From contig CADEHD010000028.1 of assembly GCA_902827055.1 (NCBI GenBank), positions 3,646 to 13,564 of the forward strand: 9,919 nucleotides of DNA. Direction: 5' to 3'. The translations under genes and the position numbers were made by a program. Numbering within the stretch: position 1 is the first letter of the stretch; each line of letters opens with the position of its first letter. The stretch is from an uncultured Chloroflexota bacterium (GTDB taxonomy: Bacteria; Chloroflexota; Dehalococcoidia; UBA2979). This document shows, one piece after another, positions 6,088-9,919 of the stretch. The notes beneath the pieces are model-generated. The model searched no databases, was not told where the DNA came from, and was given only the letters and a program-made list of their open reading frames with translations.

Positions 6088-7202
6088 GACTCGCCGCCCT
6101 CCCGAGGCACATCGATGCGGCTGGGATGCGAGCCCGGCACCGGGCTGCGCAGGTCGAGTTCGAAGTGGACGGTGTTGAAGGTGGTCGGGCGAGCGTCGTA
6201 CAGCTCGCGGGCGATCGAGCGCCAGAACGCCTCGGCGCCATCGCGCGACGTGTTCGTGTGGAGTACGAGGTGCTCGTAACCGCCCTCGGCTGCGGTCCAG
6301 CGACGGAGCGCTTCGACGATGTCGCGCGAGGCGCCTCGACGGCGCACCTCGCGCTGCGCGTACACGCGCACGATCTCGGCGGTGGTCGCCCTCGGGAAGC
6401 GCGCGGGCAGCCAGTCCGGGCGTGGCTGGGGGAACGCGCCCCCCTCCTGGATCGCGCCGACCGCGATGACCCGCCCCTCGGTCTCATCGACGGCGACGGC
6501 GAGCGCCTGCCGCGGGTGATCGAGGTAGTGCTCCCGCAGCGCGAGGACATCCGCGTGGATGTCGGGTCGCAGGCCGTACCCGTAGTCCTCATCGAAGGTG
6601 CGGATCATGAGTGCGCGCACGGCGTCGAGGTCGGAGACGGTGGCGAGGCGGACGCGGTAGCCCCCGGCCGTCGCCGTTGCTCGTTTCCGCGCCTCGAGGG
6701 TCAGCGGGAGCTGATAGTAGATCGTGTCCGCGTCCGGCGGGCGACCGTGCGTGATCTCCGTGGCAACCGCCGACCACAGCGTCCGAGCCGCGGCATTCTC
6801 CGCGCCGGTGTGCAGGTGGATCGCCTCGTATCCGAGGTCGACCGCGCGCTGGCGAGCGGCTTCGGTGAGGCGGATGGCGAGCCCTCGGCGCCGCCACCCC
6901 TCGTCGACGGCTACGCGGCCGAGCTCGCACGACACGCCGGGACGAAACGTTCGCGCCACCCAGTCAGCGGGCGGCAGCCGATCACGGATCGCCGCCGTGC
7001 CAACGATCGCCCCGCCGGCCATCTCCCGTGCGACCAGCAGTACCTGGCGGGGATTCTCGAGGTAGGCCCCGCGCAGGTCGTCGATATCGGCGTGCCACCT
7101 GGGGTCGTACTCGAAACTGGCGAGGAGGAGCGCACGCGCCCCCGGCAGGTCCCGAGGGGCGGCTTCCGAGATGACGACGGCGCGTCGCTCCGACTCAGGC
7201 AT
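6084..7202 (-). CDS. Tandem-domain GNAT-family N-acetyltransferase
   Basis: This 372-residue protein is built of two GNAT domains (about 8-170 and 182-352), with a short tail. The acetyl-CoA pyrophosphate loop (R/Q-x-x-G-x-G/A) is RRRGLA at 104-109 in domain 1. In domain 2 it is RRRGAS at 287-292, where Ser replaces the last Gly/Ala. The halves are clear repeats: YLENPRQVLLVA (48-59) against YLDHPRQALAVA (226-237). IHLHTG with TLW (128-143) matches LVLHTN with AFW (312-327), and both end in ARP/GRP then a hydrophobic strand. Two-domain GNATs include mycothiol synthase MshD and several antibiotic acetyltransferases, but I see no basis for equating it with any of them. It starts at ATG 7202-7200, overlapping the binding-protein gene by 8 bp, and overlaps the methyltransferase by 4 bp. 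The acyl acceptor is unknown. Confidence 0.9.
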   Translation of the reverse strand: MPESERRAVVISEAAPRDLPGARALLLASFEYDPRWHADIDDLRGAYLENPRQVLLVAREMAGGAIVGTAAIRDRLPPADWVARTFRPGVSCELGRVAVDEGWRRRGLAIRLTEAARQRAVDLGYEAIHLHTGAENAAARTLWSAVATEITHGRPPDADTIYYQLPLTLEARKRATATAGGYRVRLATVSDLDAVRALMIRTFDEDYGYGLRPDIHADVLALREHYLDHPRQALAVAVDETEGRVIAVGAIQEGGAFPQPRPDWLPARFPRATTAEIVRVYAQREVRRRGASRDIVEALRRWTAAEGGYEHLVLHTNTSRDGAEAFWRSIARELYDARPTTFNTVHFELDLRSPVPGSHPSRIDVPREGGES

Positions 7203-8811
7203 CGAGGCGCGTCGCCTCGGTGTACTTGTACGAGTCGAGGGGGTGCGGCTTGAAGTCCCGTACCTTCTTCGAGTAGGCCACCACCTGGTAGGGATTCACG
7301 AGCGGCACGATCGGAACGTCATCGCCAATGGCGCGCTGCATCTCACCGAACAGCCGCGCCTGCTCGGCTGCGTCGGAGCTCTGGATGTAGCGACCAAACG
7401 CCGCGTTGACGCGCTCGTTGCTGTAGCGGTCCTTGTTGCGTGGGGACGGCGTGTACAGCGTCGCAAGAAGGCGGCTCACATCGCCGAACGCGGCACTGCC
7501 AATGGAGTACATCGTGCTGTCGAACGCGTTGGATGCCAGCGCCTGCTCGACGTCCGCGAGCTTCTCGATCGACAGCTCCATGCCTGCAGCCTTGGCCATG
7601 TCGAGGATGGCGACGGCGAACTGCTCGAGCTCCGCGCGTCCCGAGTAGGTGCCCAGCTTGAACGCGAGCCGCTTTCCGTCCTTGACGCGCACCCCATCGG
7701 GGCCGGGGCGCCACCCCGCGGCATCGAGGACTCGCTTCGCCTCGTCAGGCGCCGTCCGATGGGCATCGACGAGACCCGCGATCCCAATCGACGCCGGGGC
7801 GATCGCCTGTGCGACCTCGCCGACGCCATCGAGGACGGCGTCGATCAGCCCCTTCCGGTCGACGAGGAGGGACAACGCGCGGCGCACGGCCACATCGTTC
7901 AGTGGCTCGCGCGTCGGATTGAGCACGATCATGTGCTGGCGCGCCCACGGAGCGGGATCCACCTGCACTCCCGCGAGGCGCAGCTTCGAGACGTCCGAGG
8001 GCAGGAGCGCCTGCGCGACGTCCATGTCCCCCGCCTGCACCGCAAGGGAGCGCGCTGCCGTATCGGCGAGCTGTCGCGCGGTGATCCTGGCGAGGGCCGG
8101 TGGCCCGCCTCGGTAGCCGGCATACGCCTCGAGGGCGATCGACTCGCGAGCCGTGAACGCGGTGGGGCGGAAGGGGCCCGTGCACACGAACTGGTCCCCG
8201 GCGACCTTCTTGATCGCGAGGTTGGGCGCGGCAAGGTTGTTGCGCATCATGCCCACGGGCATCGGAGTCCGAATGGTGAGCGTCTGGCCATCAGCCGTGA
8301 ACACGGTGTCGCGCGGCAGCAGGTCGGCGGTACCGGGCGCCTTCTCCATCGTCCGAACGAACGAGGCCCTCACCGCTTCCGCGTCGACACGCGTGCCGTC
8401 CCAGAACGTCACGTCGTCTCGAAGCACCACGCGCCAGGTCAGGTCGTCGACCCGGTCGAGACTCTTCGCGATCCACGGCTCCACCCGGAGGGTCTCCGTG
8501 TACCGCATCAGGCTCTCGCACACCCCCAACGACATGAGGTTGAACGATGCCGTGCCCACGTCGGGATCCAGCGTGGCGGGGAGAAAGGGCTCCGAGACTC
8601 GCAGTTCGCCCCGACTCGGACCGCGCGTAGCCGCGACCTGCGGGGTGCCCGGCGCTGCGGATGGTGACGCTAGTGCGGTCGTTCTCTCCGGCTCCTGCGG
8701 TGCGGCGCAGGCGGCGAGGAGTCCGGGGGTGCCGAGCAGGAACCCGGCGCGGGTGGCGATCCGGAGGAACTCGCTTCGGGAGACATTGCCGCGAGATGCG
8801 CGGGGTGACAT
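7195..8811 (-). CDS. Peptide/nickel-type ABC transporter substrate-binding lipoprotein (SBP_bac_5 family)
   Basis: This is a 538-residue extracytoplasmic solute receptor, usual length for the cluster C (DppA/OppA) family. The N-terminus reads MSPRASRGNVSRSEFLRIA, then a hydrophobic stretch and the lipobox LLAAC with lipidated Cys35. A Pro/Ser/Ala linker runs to about residue 65. SRSEFLR resembles the Tat motif SRRxFLK but has a single Arg, so Sec or atypical Tat export are both possible. The body starts with LRVSEPFLPATLDPDVGTASF. WRVVLRDDVTFWDGTRVDAEAVRASF (from about residue 126) is the family signature, and DVAVRRALSLLVDRKGLID the second one. Met at 8811 was chosen because it gives a compact signal peptide and has AAAGAG five nt upstream; an in-frame start at 8844 adds 11 residues. 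First gene of the operon; it would feed the two permeases at 3426-5248. Substrate unknown. Confidence 0.94.
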   Translation of the reverse strand: MSPRASRGNVSRSEFLRIATRAGFLLGTPGLLAACAAPQEPERTTALASPSAAPGTPQVAATRGPSRGELRVSEPFLPATLDPDVGTASFNLMSLGVCESLMRYTETLRVEPWIAKSLDRVDDLTWRVVLRDDVTFWDGTRVDAEAVRASFVRTMEKAPGTADLLPRDTVFTADGQTLTIRTPMPVGMMRNNLAAPNLAIKKVAGDQFVCTGPFRPTAFTARESIALEAYAGYRGGPPALARITARQLADTAARSLAVQAGDMDVAQALLPSDVSKLRLAGVQVDPAPWARQHMIVLNPTREPLNDVAVRRALSLLVDRKGLIDAVLDGVGEVAQAIAPASIGIAGLVDAHRTAPDEAKRVLDAAGWRPGPDGVRVKDGKRLAFKLGTYSGRAELEQFAVAILDMAKAAGMELSIEKLADVEQALASNAFDSTMYSIGSAAFGDVSRLLATLYTPSPRNKDRYSNERVNAAFGRYIQSSDAAEQARLFGEMQRAIGDDVPIVPLVNPYQVVAYSKKVRDFKPHPLDSYKYTEATRLDA

Positions 8812-8936
8812 GGGTGCTCTTTCGTGGATGCGCGGGCGGGCCATCGTTCCCCGGAGGAGGGGCGGTGCCGCTCAACCTACGCCGCGCGCATCGATGGGTC
8901 GGTGCGCAATCGGGCTCGCGAACGGTGTCGAATCGC

Positions 8937-8974
8937 ACGTGGGTGCGTGGGTACGTGGGTACGTGGGTACGTGG
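8937..8974. repeat. Short tandem repeat, 8-bp unit GGGTACGT, four copies
   Basis: Four head-to-tail 8-bp units cover 8941-8972: GGGTGCGT once, then GGGTACGT three times. They are flanked by a partial unit ACGT (8937-8940) and by GG (8973-8974). Read on the minus strand the unit is ACGTACCC. It lies about 130 bp upstream of the binding-protein start, in the probable leader or promoter region. Copy number may vary by replication slippage. Confidence 0.85.
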
Positions 8975-9039
8975 CGCGCTGGCAGCGGGCTCCGCGCGCG
9001 AAGTCGACGAGGTGGTGCGGCTCGAAGGCACCTCGGAGG

Positions 9040-9058
9040 CCGTGCCGTTGCGGCACGG
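9040..9058. terminator. Compact stem-loop, 8-bp stem
   Basis: CCGTGCCG (9040-9047) and CGGCACGG (9051-9058) pair perfectly around TTG. If the terminal G-C pair stays open, the stem is 7 bp with a 5-nt loop. No T-run follows in either direction. It may help end DUF3179 transcription or lie in the operon leader. Confidence 0.4.
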
Positions 9059-9072
9059 ACTGGCTAGAGACA

Positions 9073-9100
9073 TGGGTGCGTCCCGGCGAGGACGCACCCA
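9073..9100. terminator. Strong stem-loop, perfect 11-bp stem with 6-nt loop
   Basis: TGGGTGCGTCC (9073-9083) and GGACGCACCCA (9090-9100) are perfect complements separated by CGGCGA. It lies 212 bp past the DUF3179 stop, in that gene's direction. No T-run follows on either strand, so an intrinsic terminator is not proven. An mRNA-stabilising or regulatory stem in the operon leader is equally possible. Its arm contains GGGTGCGT, the same 8-mer that opens the tandem repeat at 8941. Confidence 0.5.
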
Positions 9101-9154
9101 ACCGGCGCGTCGAGGACCGCGCCAACCGAATCCTAGTTACCTGCGCTGGTTCAC

Positions 9155-9217
9155 ACTGTGCGCATTGTGGCTATGCAGCCGACTCAAGGGCACCACACGT
9201 GGCACCGATCGCACAGT
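9155..9217. repeat. Inverted repeat with 8-bp arms 47 bp apart
   Basis: ACTGTGCG (9155-9162) and CGCACAGT (9210-9217) are exact complements. Each arm holds TGTGCG/CGCACA, the outer half-site of the palindrome at 1384-1399, and ATCGCACAG (9208-9216) is identical to 1392-1400. The arms could be two half-sites for the Crp-type regulator or the base of a large stem-loop. An 8-bp match over this distance can also arise by chance. Confidence 0.3.
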
Positions 9218-9311
9218 CAGGAGGCAGTAGCGATTGAGGTCGCGTCGTCACTTACTCCACTGGTGTAGGCCTCCCAGTCCACGCACTGCGCGCCTGCGAA
9301 GCGAGCCGAGG

Positions 9312-9919
9312 TCAGCGTCCGAAGATCTCCGTGCGGGGGTGGAACGAGAACCAGCCGAACCAGAACGACAGCGTGCCCACGACTCGCGGCGCGATCTCGC
9401 CATCCGGGCCGACGAGGCCAGTCTCGGTCACCCGCCAGGCAGCACCCGTTGCGTCCCTCACCAGGTCGGCGGGGCCGCCCGCTGTGAATCGCAACCCACG
9501 AGGGCGCTCGTAGGCGCGCACTGTGCCGCCCGCCTCGTACTGGAGGATGCCCACGACGGCAGCCTCGGCCTCCACGTCGATGACGGGGTGCGGCGCCACG
9601 AGTACCACATCGAGGTCGCCCATGCGGTCGTTGGTGACGCCCGCGCGCGCGAGGTCGCGCAATGGACACGCCCGGGCGGTCTCGCCGGAGGTGAGTCCGT
9701 ACACCCAGGTCTTCGCCGGGAGGAGCGTGCTCCGATGCGCGAGGGGGAAGATCGGTTCGCCGGAGGTGAAGTACTCCAGGTATGGGTAGCCCAGCGTGTA
9801 GCCCCGGCCTCGCCCCGTCTCGAGCGAGAGCACTGTCGTCTCGGGATGCGCCGCCTGCCAGTCGCGCCAGGTCGTGACGACGGTGGGCAGCGGGCGGAGC
9901 TGCGGCGTCACCACGCCGG
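9312..9919 (-). CDS. DUF3179 domain-containing protein, C-terminal part (truncated by window edge)
   Basis: About 202 codons are visible on the minus strand; the N-terminus lies beyond the right edge. The part seen has the features of the DUF3179 family (PF11376). These are LPTVVTTWRDWQAAHPETTVLSLETG, then YPYLEYFTSGEPIFPL, AKTWVYGL followed by a CPLRDL segment, and the very characteristic ending FWFGWFSFHPRTEIFG, where the family shows FWFAWFAFHPxTELY. The biochemical role of DUF3179 is unknown; members are often exported lipoproteins, but this protein's N-terminus cannot be checked here. The two consecutive GTG codons at 9914-9909 are internal, not a start, since homology-like sequence would lie upstream. 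The stop is TGA at 9314-9312. A 500-bp gap separates it from the ABC operon in the same direction, so co-transcription is uncertain. Confidence 0.82.
   Translation of the reverse strand, partial: GVVTPQLRPLPTVVTTWRDWQAAHPETTVLSLETGRGRGYTLGYPYLEYFTSGEPIFPLAHRSTLLPAKTWVYGLTSGETARACPLRDLARAGVTNDRMGDLDVVLVAPHPVIDVEAEAAVVGILQYEAGGTVRAYERPRGLRFTAGGPADLVRDATGAAWRVTETGLVGPDGEIAPRVVGTLSFWFGWFSFHPRTEIFGR

Larger units (their letters stand above)
8812..9311. other. 500-bp stretch without a convincing gene, rich in repeats
   Basis: This region lies between the DUF3179 gene and the operon, both on the minus strand, so it must hold the operon promoter unless the operon is read through from the DUF3179 gene. 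Open frames here are Arg/Ser-rich shadows with no recognisable domains. It contains an 8-bp tandem repeat, two strong stem-loops and a long-range inverted repeat, listed separately. The least GC-rich part is 9125-9260. On the minus strand, TAGGAT (9135-9130) and CACAAT (9169-9164) are weak -10 candidates without good -35 partners. I cannot name the promoter with confidence. Confidence 0.6.

Noticed and set aside
7171..8667. Plus-strand frame of 498 codons opposite the binding-protein gene
   Set aside because: It is exactly antisense to a well-recognised SBP_bac_5 gene, rich in Arg/His, and without family motifs.
8937..8974. CRISPR-like array
   Set aside because: The units are 8 bp, directly adjacent and without spacers, so this is a simple tandem repeat.
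9217..9311. Minus-strand peptide tail (AGAQCVDWEAYTSG region) that continues past the DUF3179 stop in another frame
   Set aside because: It looks somewhat protein-like, but has no start of its own and is only the end of a shadow frame of the DUF3179 gene. A frameshifted C-terminus is unlikely because the DUF3179 ending FWFGWFSFHP is intact in the main frame.

Overview
The window is very GC-rich DNA, densely packed with genes that have strong G/C bias at third codon positions. It encodes an F420-dependent luciferase-like oxidoreductase, an oligopeptide-type ABC importer with a lipoprotein binding protein, many Pro/Thr/Ala-rich lipoprotein linkers and a DUF3179 protein. That mix suggests a free-living bacterium, most likely Chloroflexota (or an actinobacterium). 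The assignment rests on gene content only. I see no rRNA, tRNA, CRISPR array, transposase or other mobile element.

Left part (1-3418). A truncated gene at the left edge runs leftward and looks like the start of a lipoprotein. Divergent from it is an F420-dependent oxidoreductase of the Rv3520c type (228-1271). A 193-bp gap follows, holding a cluster of stem-loops and a perfect 16-bp palindrome. Next are a Crp/Fnr-family regulator (1465-2118) and a non-canonical acyl-CoA dehydrogenase-fold flavoprotein (2207-3418). The palindrome resembles a CRP-type operator and sits just upstream of the regulator, so autoregulation is the simplest reading.

Middle part (3426-8811, all on the minus strand). 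Five genes are packed as one apparent operon. In transcription order they are a solute-binding lipoprotein, a tandem two-domain GNAT acetyltransferase, a SAM-dependent methyltransferase, a DppB/OppB-type permease and a DppC/OppC-type permease. Three junctions overlap by 4-8 bp and one has an 8-bp gap, so translation is probably coupled. No ATPase gene is present: the operon ends 7 bp from the convergent flavoprotein gene. The placement of two group-transfer enzymes between the binding protein and the membrane channel is the most interesting architecture here. It suggests uptake of a solute that is then acetylated and/or methylated, but the substrate cannot be read from sequence.

Right part (8812-9919). 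A 500-bp stretch without a convincing gene holds an 8-bp tandem repeat, two strong stem-loops and a long-range inverted repeat. It separates the operon from the C-terminal two-thirds or so of a DUF3179 protein on the minus strand, which runs off the right edge.
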